Assembly: GCA_024693925.1 (NCBI GenBank)
Contig: JAILKH010000040.1
Coordinates: 1 to 64,000, forward strand
Length of the DNA: 64,000 nucleotides
Origin: Lachnospiraceae bacterium
Lineage (GTDB): Bacteria; Bacillota; Clostridia; Lachnospirales; Lachnospiraceae
Reading direction: 5' to 3'
Positions within the stretch are counted from its first letter, which is position 1. Every line of letters begins with the position of its first letter. The notes beneath the pieces are model-generated. The model was not told the DNA's origin and did not search any database. It was given only the letters and a program-made list of their open reading frames with translations. A program made the position numbers and the translations under genes. Below, in pieces: positions 36,493-45,779 of this stretch.

Positions 36493-38718
36493 TTGGGGAC
36501 GATAAATTCAGAAGAGGATAAGAAGAATCCGGGACAATTGGTTTTTGGTCTTGATATCGGAACCAGAAGCCTTGTGGGAACGGTGGGTTATAAAACCGGA
36601 GAACAGTTTCATGTTGTGGCTCAATGTGTAAGAGAGCATGAGTCACGTTCCATGCTTGACGGTCAGATCCATGATATTAATACCGTAGGCCGTTCGATAG
36701 CCGAAGTTAAGAGAAAGCTTGAGGACCAGATCGGAAAGACTTTAAATGAGGTCTGTATAGCAGCCGCAGGACGTGTGCTTAAAACGGTTACCACCACTGC
36801 CGAAATTGAATTTCCGGAAGATAAGACCATTGAAAGTGAAGATATTCACAGTCTGGATATGCTGGGAGTTGAGAAGGCTTTTGAGGAATTATCTTCAAAT
36901 AATACTTCGGAGACCCGTTTTTATTGTGTGGGATATACGGTTGTTCATTATTATATGAATGGTTTGCAGATAAGTGTGCTGGATAAGCATAAAGCGAAAC
37001 GTATTTCGGTGGAGCTTATCGCCACTTTTCTTCCGGATGATGTAGTGGACGGTTTATATCGTGCCGTTGAGGTTGCGGATCTGCAGGTGGCTAATCTTAC
37101 TCTGGAGCCTATTGCCGCAATTCAGGTTGCCATACCGGAAAGCTTTCGTATGCTTAATATAGCACTGGTGGATGTGGGTGCGGGGACCTCGGATATTTCC
37201 ATAACCAAGGAGGGAAGTATCGTAGCCTACGGAATGATCCCCAAAGCGGGGGATGAACTTACCGAAGCGGTGGTTAAGAGCTGCCTGGTGGATTTTCCCA
37301 CAGGAGAGGAGATCAAAACCTCTTACGGTAAGAAGGTGATCAAATATAATGATATTATGGGCATACAGCAGAAGATAACTTCCGAGGAGATAGATAAGAT
37401 CGTTGAACCGGTAGTCAGATCAATGACCAAGGAGATCAGTGATAAGATAAAAGAACTGAACGGAGATGAACCCGTAAGTGCAATCTTTATCGTCGGAGGC
37501 GGTGGAAAGCTGCCGATCTTTGCCCAGATGCTTGCGGATGAACAGGGAATAAGCAGGCAAAGATGTGCCTTAAGGGGTGAGGAGGTACTTAAGAGTATCG
37601 ATTATATGATAGAAAATCCAAATATGGATTCCATGTTTGTGACTCCCATAGGTATCTGTCTTAATTTTTATGATTCAAAAAATAATTTTATTTATGTTAA
37701 TTTCAATGGTGAAAGAGTTAAGCTTTATGATAACGGTCATTTGATGGTGGTCGATGCTGCCATACAGGCAGGATTTCCCAATGAAGGTTTGTTCCCCAAG
37801 AGAGGAGCAGCGCTTGATTTTGTACTTAACGGAACACCTCATATGATCAGAGGAGAATTGGGAGAGACTGCTGTTGTAAAGGTTAATGATGAAGAGGTAA
37901 GTATTAATTCCGCAATACGGGCCGGAGATAAGATCGTTGTTATTGAATCAAGTGCCGGGGAAAGGGCTAAAGCTACAATAAATAAGCTTAAGGAATATGA
38001 AGCAACGATCACTGTGATAGTAAATGATACTCCGGTAACCCTTCCTAAGTATGCGGATGTAAACGGAGAATTACAAAGCGGTTATTATGAGATACAGGAG
38101 AATGATAATATTAAGCTTTTGGATTATTATTCGGTGGAACAGATAGCGGCTTTTATGGATGTTACGCTTAAAGAGGGTATGAATATATACGTTAATAATA
38201 AGCTTTCCGATAAGGATACTCTTGTATACAGTAATTTTTCCATAATATGGACACTTGAGGAGCTGAGTCTGTCGGATGTGGAGAAGGAAGAGGATTATTT
38301 AAGTTCAAATGAGGATTATTTAAACCCGGAAGAGGATGATTTTAACTCAGATGAGGATGATCTAAACACGGAGGATGCTTCCCTTAAGGAGGATACATAT
38401 GAAGACGGACCGGAAGATATTGATACCATAATGGATGATACCCTTAATGCTCTTAAAAAGGTCAGTACCGATATGGGGATAGAGGTTGATATTCCCGGGC
38501 AGCCGGTTAATTCAATGATGGTTACGGTAAACGGTAAAAATGTGATCCTTAAGGGGAAAACGGATTATATTTATGTAGATGTATTTGAATTTATTGATTT
38601 TGATCTGTCAAAGCCCGAAGGCCGGGCAGTCGTCACCAAGCTTAATGACAGAGCGGCTGTTTTTAACGAGCCTATTAAGGCAGGTGATAAGATTGAGATA
38701 TACTGGGACAGGGGATAA
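36493..38718 (+). CDS. FtsA-like actin-fold ATPase with long C-terminal extension
   Basis: The start is TTG at 36493 with AAGGAG 9 bases upstream; no better start is seen. Residues about 15-400 form an actin-like ATPase of the FtsA type: phosphate-1 FGLDIGTRSLVGTVGY, phosphate-2 ALVDVGAGTSDISI, adenosine motif IFIVGGGGKLPIFAQML, and an FtsA-like 1C subdomain (SVELIATFLPDDVVDGLYRA). FtsA is normally about 420 residues; this one has 741. The extra 340 residues hold small beta-rich modules (VKVNDEEVSINSAIRAGDKI; MVTVNGKNVILKGKT) that look ubiquitin-like, split by an acidic repeat. The FtsA C-terminal membrane helix is not evident. A role in division or envelope assembly is inferred from the fold only. 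Confidence 0.8.
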   Translation: MGTINSEEDKKNPGQLVFGLDIGTRSLVGTVGYKTGEQFHVVAQCVREHESRSMLDGQIHDINTVGRSIAEVKRKLEDQIGKTLNEVCIAAAGRVLKTVTTTAEIEFPEDKTIESEDIHSLDMLGVEKAFEELSSNNTSETRFYCVGYTVVHYYMNGLQISVLDKHKAKRISVELIATFLPDDVVDGLYRAVEVADLQVANLTLEPIAAIQVAIPESFRMLNIALVDVGAGTSDISITKEGSIVAYGMIPKAGDELTEAVVKSCLVDFPTGEEIKTSYGKKVIKYNDIMGIQQKITSEEIDKIVEPVVRSMTKEISDKIKELNGDEPVSAIFIVGGGGKLPIFAQMLADEQGISRQRCALRGEEVLKSIDYMIENPNMDSMFVTPIGICLNFYDSKNNFIYVNFNGERVKLYDNGHLMVVDAAIQAGFPNEGLFPKRGAALDFVLNGTPHMIRGELGETAVVKVNDEEVSINSAIRAGDKIVVIESSAGERAKATINKLKEYEATITVIVNDTPVTLPKYADVNGELQSGYYEIQENDNIKLLDYYSVEQIAAFMDVTLKEGMNIYVNNKLSDKDTLVYSNFSIIWTLEELSLSDVEKEEDYLSSNEDYLNPEEDDFNSDEDDLNTEDASLKEDTYEDGPEDIDTIMDDTLNALKKVSTDMGIEVDIPGQPVNSMMVTVNGKNVILKGKTDYIYVDVFEFIDFDLSKPEGRAVVTKLNDRAAVFNEPIKAGDKIEIYWDRG
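38290..38373 (+). repeat. Four tandem 21-bp coding repeats
   Basis: Units starting at 38290, 38311, 38332 and 38353 encode EDYLSSN, EDYLNPE, EDDFNSD and EDDLNTE. They form an acidic linker between two beta-rich modules of the FtsA-like protein. Confidence 0.88.
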
Positions 38719-38736
38719 GAATAAAAGGGGAAAAAT

Positions 38737-39534
38737 ATGCAGTTATTGAGTATAGCCAGCGGAAGCAGCGGAAATTGTATTTATGTGGGTTCCGATAATA
38801 CACATCTATGTGTGGATGTGGGGATAAGCGGAAAGAGAATTGAAGAAGGGCTTAATTCCATCGGACTTAAAACTTCGGAATTAAATGGGATTCTTATAAC
38901 CCATGAGCATGCAGATCATATTGCGGGCCTGGGGGTTATTGCAAGGCGTTACGGACTAAATATATATGCTACGAAGGGAACAATTGAAGCGATTAAGGGG
39001 AACAGGAATCTTGGCCGGATACCGGAGGAGCTTTTTAAGACTATTGAGGCCGATAAGCCTTTTATGGTCAATGATCTGAAGGTTAATCCCGTTAAAATAT
39101 CTCATGATGCGGCAGATCCGGTTGCCTATCGTATAGGAAACGGATCAAAAGCTGTGGGAGTACTCAGTGATCTCGGTAAATTTACGGATTATACGGTGGA
39201 TAATTTTTGCGGTGTAGATGCTCTTTTACTGGAAGCCAATCATGATGTGAATATGCTTCAGGTTGGGAAATATCCATATCAGCTTAAATGCAGGATCCTT
39301 GGGGATAAAGGTCATTTATCCAATGAAACCTCGGGGCGATTGCTTAACCGGCTTTTGCATGACAATCTTAAGATGGTTCTTCTGGGACACTTAAGCCATG
39401 AAAACAATCTGGCGGAGCTTGCATATGAGACTGTCAGACTTGAGGTACTTATGAGTGATAATAAATATAAACCCGATGATTTTAAGATCCGGGTTGCAGC
39501 AAGAGATAAATGTTCGGAACTTGTTACGGTATGA
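38737..39534 (+). CDS. MBL-fold metallo-hydrolase, WalJ/YycJ-like
   Basis: The 265-residue protein opens MQLLSIASGSSGNCIYVGSD and has the metal motif THEHADHIAGLGV, the lone D in SHDAADPVAY and GHLSHENN, the pattern of the WalJ/YycJ group. Members are thought to act on DNA ends or coordinate division and replication in Firmicutes. A GGGGAA site precedes the ATG. It follows the FtsA-like gene by 18 bases. No walK/walR genes are nearby. Confidence 0.88.
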   Translation: MQLLSIASGSSGNCIYVGSDNTHLCVDVGISGKRIEEGLNSIGLKTSELNGILITHEHADHIAGLGVIARRYGLNIYATKGTIEAIKGNRNLGRIPEELFKTIEADKPFMVNDLKVNPVKISHDAADPVAYRIGNGSKAVGVLSDLGKFTDYTVDNFCGVDALLLEANHDVNMLQVGKYPYQLKCRILGDKGHLSNETSGRLLNRLLHDNLKMVLLGHLSHENNLAELAYETVRLEVLMSDNKYKPDDFKIRVAARDKCSELVTV

Positions 39535-39544
39535 GGTGAAAGTT

Positions 39545-39817
39545 ATGAAGAAGACGATTATAACGGTAGTAGGTAAAGACACGGTAGGTATTATAGCAAA
39601 GGTATGTACTTATCTGGCAAATAACAGAATAAATATCCTGGATATCTCGCAGACGATAGTACAGGATTATTTTAATATGATGATGATAGCGGACATGAAT
39701 GATTCAAGTAAGCCTTTCAGTGATGTGTCCGAGGAATTAAAACAGATAGGTGAAGAGATAGGTGTTGTTATCAGATGTCAGAGAGAGGATATTTTTAAAA
39801 GTATGCACAGAGTCTGA
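39545..39817 (+). CDS. ACT-domain protein (UPF0237)
   Basis: I choose ATG at 39545 with GAGGTGAAAG upstream, giving 90 residues; the longer frame starts inside the previous gene. The sequence is a single ACT domain: TIITVVGKDTVGIIAKVCTY, NNRINILDISQTI, and MMMIADM. It belongs to UPF0237, whose genes are usually next to UPF0210, as here (28 bases). It probably senses an amino acid or similar ligand. Confidence 0.92.
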   Translation: MKKTIITVVGKDTVGIIAKVCTYLANNRINILDISQTIVQDYFNMMMIADMNDSSKPFSDVSEELKQIGEEIGVVIRCQREDIFKSMHRV

Positions 39818-39844
39818 GCCGATGGCATACAGAGGTGGATAATA

Positions 39845-41209
39845 ATGATCAATATTTTTGAAGTAAATGAAACAAATGAGATGATCGAGAAAGAAAATCT
39901 GGATGTGCGCACGATCACAATGGGGATCAGCCTTCTTGATTGTATATCGGATGATCTTGATAAGCTGAATAATAATATATATGAAAAGATAACAGCCAAG
40001 GCAAAAAATCTTGTCAGCGTAGGGAAGGAGATAGAGGGAGAATTCGGTATTCCCATTGTTAATAAAAGAATATCGGTAACTCCTATAGCACTGATCGGTG
40101 CAAGTGCCTGTAAGGGTCCGGATGATTTTATAACAGTTGCAAAGACTCTGGATAAAGCGGCAAGAGAGGTTTCCGTGAATTTCATAGGAGGTTATTCGGC
40201 TCTTGTATCCAAAGGTATGACAAAGGCGGATGAGGATCTTATAAAATCAATTCCCGGGGCTTTATCTTCGACAAAGCTTGTGTGCAGTTCGGTTAATCTT
40301 GGTTCCACGAAAACCGGTATCAATATGGATGCAGTGCGGCTTATGGGGCAGATCATTAAGGAAACTGCCAAAGCAACAGCTAAAGAGGATTCTCTGGGGT
40401 GTGCAAAGCTGGTTGTGTTCTGCAATGCTCCGGATGATAATCCGTTTATGGCGGGAGCTTTTCACGGAGTTACCGAAGCGGATTCAATAATTAACGTGGG
40501 CGTCAGCGGCCCCGGAGTTGTAAATACGGTTTTAAAGAAGGTTAGAGGAGAGAGCTTTGAAGTTCTTTGCGAAACCATAAAAAGGACGGCCTTTAAGGTT
40601 ACAAGAGTGGGTCAACTGGTGGCGGGAGAGGCTTCCAAAAGACTTGGTGTTCCTTTTGGCATAGTGGATCTGTCTCTTGCCCCTACTCCTGCCATAGGTG
40701 ACAGTGTAGCAGATATTTTGTGTGAGATAGGGCTTGAACATGCCGGAGCACCGGGAACTACGGCAGCATTGGCTTTGCTTAATGATCAGGTGAAAAAGGG
40801 GGGCGTAATGGCTTCTTCTTATGTAGGGGGTTTAAGCGGAGCTTTTATTCCGGTCAGCGAAGATCAGGGAATGATAGATGCGGTTGAAGCCGGCAGTCTT
40901 TCTATCGAAAAGCTGGAAGCAATGACCTGTGTTTGCTCGGTAGGTCTTGATATGATAGCTATTCCGGGAGATACAAAAGCGTCAACCATATCGGGATTGA
41001 TCGCCGATGAGATGGCTATAGGAATGGTTAATCAAAAGACAACTGCAGTCAGAGTCATACCGGTAGTCGGTAAGGGCGTGGGAGAGAAGGTTGAATTCGG
41101 AGGTTTATTGGGATATGCTCCCATTATGCCTGTAAATGAGTATTCCTGTGATGCATTTATAAATCGCAGGGGGCGTATACCTGCTCCTATCCATAGTTTT
41201 AAAAATTAG
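39845..41209 (+). CDS. UPF0210 (PFL-like) family protein
   Basis: The 454-residue protein is UPF0210: it opens with [30 protein letters not shown] and contains [26 protein letters not shown], and [21 protein letters not shown]. The family is widespread in anaerobes beside an ACT partner and resembles glycyl-radical/DUF711 proteins in fold, without a known reaction. Length and motifs are ordinary. A promoter for the next gene lies just downstream. Confidence 0.9.
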   Translation: MINIFEVNETNEMIEKENLDVRTITMGISLLDCISDDLDKLNNNIYEKITAKAKNLVSVGKEIEGEFGIPIVNKRISVTPIALIGASACKGPDDFITVAKTLDKAAREVSVNFIGGYSALVSKGMTKADEDLIKSIPGALSSTKLVCSSVNLGSTKTGINMDAVRLMGQIIKETAKATAKEDSLGCAKLVVFCNAPDDNPFMAGAFHGVTEADSIINVGVSGPGVVNTVLKKVRGESFEVLCETIKRTAFKVTRVGQLVAGEASKRLGVPFGIVDLSLAPTPAIGDSVADILCEIGLEHAGAPGTTAALALLNDQVKKGGVMASSYVGGLSGAFIPVSEDQGMIDAVEAGSLSIEKLEAMTCVCSVGLDMIAIPGDTKASTISGLIADEMAIGMVNQKTTAVRVIPVVGKGVGEKVEFGGLLGYAPIMPVNEYSCDAFINRRGRIPAPIHSFKN

Positions 41210-41255
41210 ATCAAATTAAATATAGTCACATACATAGAAAATAGTGACAAAAGTA

Positions 41256-41284
41256 TAGACAAAAGCCTCTTAAAGTGTTACAAT
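41256..41284 (+). promoter_or_regulatory. Strong sigma-A-like promoter
   Basis: TAGACA and TACAAT, each one mismatch from consensus, are spaced by exactly 17 bases. Transcription would begin near 41291, about 55 bases before the ATG of the secreted transglutaminase-like gene. The 41210-41346 gap holds nothing else. Confidence 0.72.
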
Positions 41285-41346
41285 CATTATGAATTAGTAT
41301 TTTTTGCTATTATTAGTCATTGGTAATGCTGTGGGAGGCGTTTTTT

Positions 41347-43893
41347 ATGTGTAAAACCGGGACTATAAATATAATTAAATCCATTGTCTGCATGTTTTCG
41401 ACAGTATTCCTGATATTGTCGGAGGTTAGTGCAGTGTCTGCAGCTTCTCCCGATCTTATTACAACAGAACAAATTAATACTATCGATACTTCCGTTTTGG
41501 ATATTTCCGGTACTGAAGGTGACGGTACTTTAATTATTGACCAATTATCCGAAACTCCTCAGATATTGCCGGATACCGCAATAGCCAGATCAAATGAACT
41601 TATAATGGAGGAGGTATCTGACTTTAGTGAAGAGTCTGAAGCATTTATCATTTCCGAAGATACATCCGTTAAAACAGAGACTGTCAATGAAAATGCTTAT
41701 GGTGTTTCAGAGGAGCCGGCCGGTATTTCGGAGGATACTTCCGATTATGTTATTCAGGATGGAGGATATCCCGGGATAATAAAAGAACAGGAACAGGATG
41801 AGTTCATTGAGGATACTTTAAGTTTAAGCGGAACCGATAGAAATTTTATTGATGCCATAAATAAAACCGTAAATGCCATGAAGGCATGGAACGGTGTCGA
41901 TTCAAATGTGGAGATTGAGCTTGCTTCATATAATATTCCCGCAAGTGAACGTTCCAGACTTATATCTGCTGTTATTAACAATAATCCGGAACTGTTTTAT
42001 GCAGGTAAATCTTATGTTTGTTATCCGAATAAAGCCGGATATATAAATAAGATCGTTATGGGAATCAATAATTCCTATAACTTATCCCATATTGATAAAT
42101 TCAATAAAGCCGCAAATGACATTCTCGGAGGCATTGATCCCGATTGGTCGGATCTTCAGAAGATCATATTTATCCATGATAAGCTTGTTAAGAAGATAAG
42201 TTATGATAAAACTTTGAGTAAGTTTAATGCATATGATGCCCTGGTAGAAGGGGATTGTGTATGTCAGGGTTATTCGCTGGCTCTTGAGTACCTGGTGAAT
42301 AAGGCCTGCTCAGGGGCAGATTGTGTTGTTGTAACCAGTGCAAAGATGTGTCATGCCTGGAATATGGTCACGGTTGGCGGAAGCAGATATTATATTGATC
42401 CTACCTGGGATGATCCTTCGAATCTGTATGAGTTTTATAATTCTTATGATTATTTCCTGGTAAGCAGACAGAGCCTTCAAAATGATCATACAGGTAATGA
42501 CTGGGTGGATGTATACGGTGAAAATGTATATTCGCAGGCAACAGGTAATATTTATGATAATGCTGTATGGAAGGATATGCGTTCTGCCATGCCGTTGTTT
42601 GAATACAGGGGTATTTATTATAAAAAGAATGGTACACAAACAGATTTATATGTTTATGATTTTAACAACGGTACTTCAAAGATGCTTGCATCATTTTCGG
42701 ATAAATGGAAGGTTTGGGGATCTTCCTCCGTATGGAATGCATTATACTCTTCCATGGAAGCAGTAGGAGATAATATAATTATTTCCCTGCCTGACCGGAT
42801 CGTTATGCTGGATCAGAACGGAAATATTCTTAAGACTTATTCAAATTCCGCATTGGGCCGTGGATATATATACGGAATAAGCCTTATGGGAAATAATTTG
42901 TATTATGATGTTTATACCAATCCTCCGTTCTATCTTGCTTCAAGCAGGATCGGCCGGTACAGTATTATAATGGATGAATATTTTACACCTACCATTACGC
43001 CCACAACCGTTATTAATCCCGTAACTACTGCAACACCTACACCTACCGCGACACCTGTACCCACAGCTACGCTTACACCTATAAAGGATCCGGAGGTTAC
43101 AACAACGCCCACACCGACTCCCACTGCCAAACCCATAAGATATACAATGAGCCGGATTAAGATCACAAGAAAAGAGAAGTCTTCGGAATTGATTTATACG
43201 GGAAGTGAGATAAAACCCGAATATACTCTTACACACAGAGATACCGGAGAAGTTCTTAGGGAGGGTATCGATTATACGGTTACTTATACCAATAATGTGG
43301 AGGTAGGTACAGCCAAAGCCACTTTTACGGGAATAGGAGAGATTTATGCAAATTCCGGAAGAAAAAGAGTATCCTTTAAGATATTAAGAAGATCCTTTAA
43401 TAAGATTAATCCGGAAGTTGAAATAGTGGGCGGTGACACTGTTACCTTTGTTAAAGGGGGTGTGACTCCGGAAGTTAAAGTGACTTACGGAGGTGCACAG
43501 CTGGTAAAGGGAGCAGATTATAAACTGATCTATAAAAATAATAAAAAGGTCGGCACCGGAATTATCATGGTAAAGGGCCTTAACAGTTTTTCGGGAGTTT
43601 ATAAAAAACAGTTCACCATTGAAAAGCAGGATATCAGTAATCTGTCTGTAAGTGCTAAGGATGTAAAATATTCCGTAAAGCCATATGCGTACAGAAATAC
43701 CAGGATCATAATTTATGATGTGAATGGGAAAAAACTTACATCTGCAGACTATAAGCTTAATAAAAAAGACGATAAATTATGGGTATCCGAATCGGATACC
43801 CCTGAGGTCGGAAGTGAGATCACTGTAACTGTTACCGGAAGAGGAAATTATTGCGGAACTGCAACTGCAAAATATTACGTGATCAAAAAATAG
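41347..43893 (+). CDS. Secreted transglutaminase-like protein with Thr/Pro linker and Ig-like repeats
   Basis: I choose ATG at 41347 with GGGAGG 9 bases upstream. The 848-residue protein has a signal peptide (about 10-36), an acidic Ser/Glu region, and a transglutaminase-like core with Cys306 (VCQGYS), His336 (CHAWNMV) and Asp351 (YYIDPTWDD), the full catalytic triad. A beta-rich region (about 395-540) comes next, then a Thr/Pro linker (about 547-597). The end holds repeats of the type YTGSEIKPEYTLTHRDTGEV and IDYTVTYTNNVEVGTA, which are Ig-like surface domains. The core is more likely a protease or peptidoglycan/protein hydrolase than a crosslinker. Confidence 0.88.
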   Translation: MCKTGTINIIKSIVCMFSTVFLILSEVSAVSAASPDLITTEQINTIDTSVLDISGTEGDGTLIIDQLSETPQILPDTAIARSNELIMEEVSDFSEESEAFIISEDTSVKTETVNENAYGVSEEPAGISEDTSDYVIQDGGYPGIIKEQEQDEFIEDTLSLSGTDRNFIDAINKTVNAMKAWNGVDSNVEIELASYNIPASERSRLISAVINNNPELFYAGKSYVCYPNKAGYINKIVMGINNSYNLSHIDKFNKAANDILGGIDPDWSDLQKIIFIHDKLVKKISYDKTLSKFNAYDALVEGDCVCQGYSLALEYLVNKACSGADCVVVTSAKMCHAWNMVTVGGSRYYIDPTWDDPSNLYEFYNSYDYFLVSRQSLQNDHTGNDWVDVYGENVYSQATGNIYDNAVWKDMRSAMPLFEYRGIYYKKNGTQTDLYVYDFNNGTSKMLASFSDKWKVWGSSSVWNALYSSMEAVGDNIIISLPDRIVMLDQNGNILKTYSNSALGRGYIYGISLMGNNLYYDVYTNPPFYLASSRIGRYSIIMDEYFTPTITPTTVINPVTTATPTPTATPVPTATLTPIKDPEVTTTPTPTPTAKPIRYTMSRIKITRKEKSSELIYTGSEIKPEYTLTHRDTGEVLREGIDYTVTYTNNVEVGTAKATFTGIGEIYANSGRKRVSFKILRRSFNKINPEVEIVGGDTVTFVKGGVTPEVKVTYGGAQLVKGADYKLIYKNNKKVGTGIIMVKGLNSFSGVYKKQFTIEKQDISNLSVSAKDVKYSVKPYAYRNTRIIIYDVNGKKLTSADYKLNKKDDKLWVSESDTPEVGSEITVTVTGRGNYCGTATAKYYVIKK

Positions 43894-43894
43894 C

Positions 43895-44755
43895 TTAAAG
43901 TTGTTCCAGGATTGCTTTAACGGTTTTAGCATTGTTCATAGCGTATATATGAATACCGGATACGCCGTTTGATCTGAGATTTTTTATCTGATCTGCGGCG
44001 TATTTTGTGCCCTGTTCAAACATGGCATCCGGATTATCCCCGTAAAGAGCTATAAGATCGCTGAGTTTTTTGGGGACGGAAGAGCCGGACAGAGTAATGG
44101 AACGTCCCAGCTGGGTGGCTTTTGTGATGGGCATGATACCGCAAAATACAGGTATGTTTATATTGTTTTTATGTAACAGTTCAAAATATCTCAGGAAAAT
44201 TTCATTATCAAAGCACATTTGTGTTGTCATAAAATCAAGCCCCGCCTCAACTTTCTCTTTGATATGTTCAATATCCTGTGCCATAGAAGCGGATTCGGGA
44301 TGTTTTTCCGGGTAACAGGCTCCTCCTATGCATACATTGCTTCCTTTTTTGTTGCGTATATATTCGATCATTTCATTGGCGTACATAAATTCACGGTTAT
44401 TAAACTGTTCATCTGTCATTGTCTGAGGACGATCTCCGCGAAGAGCAAGTATGTTACTTAAATGGGAGTTATCAAATTCCTCAAGGGCTTTATCAAGATC
44501 CTTACGGGTGTATCCGACACAGGTCATATGACAAAGTGCATTTATCTTTTTTTGAGTCTGTATATAAGAGGCAACTTCAAGGGTTTTTTTGGAATTACTT
44601 CCTCCGGCACCATAAGTAACGCTGATAAAATCAGGATTAAAAGTGGAAAGTTCATCTATTGTGGCAAATACATTTTTAAAATCATCATCTTTTTTGGGCG
44701 GAAATACCTCGAAAGATAAAAGTGACATTGAATCCGAAAATGAATCGTTTATCAT
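43895..44755 (-). CDS. metF: 5,10-methylenetetrahydrofolate reductase
   Basis: MetF makes 5-methyl-THF for methionine synthesis and, in acetogens, for the methyl branch. The 286-residue protein has LSFEVFPPKKDDDF, VTYGAGGSNSKKTLE, LCHMTCVGYTRKDL, LALRGDRP and MTTQMCFDN, all family motifs. AAGGAG precedes the start on the minus strand. The gene converges with the transglutaminase-like gene, 1 base apart with no clear hairpin between. It diverges from moxR across overlapping promoters. Confidence 0.96.
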   Translation of the reverse strand: MINDSFSDSMSLLSFEVFPPKKDDDFKNVFATIDELSTFNPDFISVTYGAGGSNSKKTLEVASYIQTQKKINALCHMTCVGYTRKDLDKALEEFDNSHLSNILALRGDRPQTMTDEQFNNREFMYANEMIEYIRNKKGSNVCIGGACYPEKHPESASMAQDIEHIKEKVEAGLDFMTTQMCFDNEIFLRYFELLHKNNINIPVFCGIMPITKATQLGRSITLSGSSVPKKLSDLIALYGDNPDAMFEQGTKYAADQIKNLRSNGVSGIHIYAMNNAKTVKAILEQL

Positions 44756-44800
44756 AGATTAAGCTCCTTATGTTTTAGATGTACCAATTATGACTTAAGG

Positions 44801-44829
44801 TTGATTTTACAACTAGAATATCTTATCAT
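44801..44829 (+). promoter_or_regulatory. Predicted promoter of the moxR-vwa unit
   Basis: TTGATT, 17 bases, TATCAT (one mismatch from consensus). Transcription would start near 44836, about 47 bases before the MoxR start. The -10 overlaps the metF promoter on the other strand. Confidence 0.65.
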
Positions 44830-44848
44830 ATAAGAGAGATATTTTCAA
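44820..44848 (-). promoter_or_regulatory. Predicted promoter of metF
   Basis: On the minus strand TTGAAA, 17 bases, TAAGAT with an upstream TG (extended -10). Transcription would start near 44813, about 58 bases before the metF start. Confidence 0.6.
44821..44835. promoter_or_regulatory. Inverted repeat covering both -10 boxes
   Basis: TCTTAT-CAT-ATAAGA is a perfect 6-bp inverted repeat lying on the -10 regions of both divergent promoters. A dimeric repressor bound here would block both. It is short and AT-rich, so coincidence with -10 sequence is possible. Confidence 0.4.
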
Positions 44849-44882
44849 TAAATCTAATTAATACAGGAAACGGAGCAGTGTA

Positions 44883-45704
44883 ATGGATATAAATAAAGAT
44901 GGGTTTAAAAGTACTTCGACTTATGTTGCATCCGATGAATTGATGTCAGCAGTTAATGTTGCAAGAATGCTTGAAAAACCTTTGCTTATCAAAGGTGAGC
45001 CGGGTACGGGAAAGACAATGCTTGCAAATGCGATAGCCGAGTCTCTCGGGTTAAAGCTTATTATCTGGAATATCAAATCCACAACAAAGGCCCAGGACGG
45101 TTTATATGTATATGATACGATCCAGCGGCTTTATGACGGACAGTTTGGGGAAGAGGGTGTTGATGATATAAGCAGATATATTAAACTGGGAAAACTGGGG
45201 GAAGCCTTTGTTGCCGATGAGCAGACGGTGCTTTTGATAGATGAAATAGATAAAGCCGATCTTGAATTTCCCAACGACCTGCTTTGGGAACTGGACCGGA
45301 TGGAATTCTATATCCATGAAACCAGGGAAACCATCAAAGCAAAGCATCGTCCTATAGTTATAATCACTTCCAATGCCGAAAAGGAACTTCCGGATGCTTT
45401 TTTAAGAAGATGTATTTTTCATTACATCGCTTTTCCCGACAAGGAACTTATGAGTGAGATAGTAAAGACTCATTTTGATTCTCTTGAGGAGGACCTTCTT
45501 AAGGAAGCATTAAAAGCTTTTTATGAAATAAGAGAGCTCAGGGACGTAAAGAAAAAACCTTCCACTTCAGAGCTTATTGACTGGATCAGGGCTTTGCAGC
45601 TGGGTGGAATAGCTACCGATAAAATCTGTTCGGAACTTCCGTTTATAGGAACTGTCATAAAAAAAGATGAAGATTTGGAAGCGGTTATTCATGGCAGGAC
45701 TTAG
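44883..45704 (+). CDS. MoxR-family AAA+ ATPase
   Basis: The 273-residue protein has Walker A KGEPGTGKTMLANAIAE (near 38-54), Walker B VLLIDEIDKADLEFPNDLL and sensor region VIITSNAEKELPDAFLRRC, typical of MoxR AAA+ proteins. These chaperone-like ATPases insert metal or remodel partner proteins and usually act with a von Willebrand A protein. Such a partner is encoded next. It starts its transcription unit from the promoter at 44801. The client enzyme is not visible in the window. Confidence 0.92.
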   Translation: MDINKDGFKSTSTYVASDELMSAVNVARMLEKPLLIKGEPGTGKTMLANAIAESLGLKLIIWNIKSTTKAQDGLYVYDTIQRLYDGQFGEEGVDDISRYIKLGKLGEAFVADEQTVLLIDEIDKADLEFPNDLLWELDRMEFYIHETRETIKAKHRPIVIITSNAEKELPDAFLRRCIFHYIAFPDKELMSEIVKTHFDSLEEDLLKEALKAFYEIRELRDVKKKPSTSELIDWIRALQLGGIATDKICSELPFIGTVIKKDEDLEAVIHGRT

Positions 45705-45779
45705 CAGAAGTTATACAAGGAATGCTTTATAATTCCGGCGGGACGGATTTGTTTAAAATATGGACGGAGTTTGTCAAAG

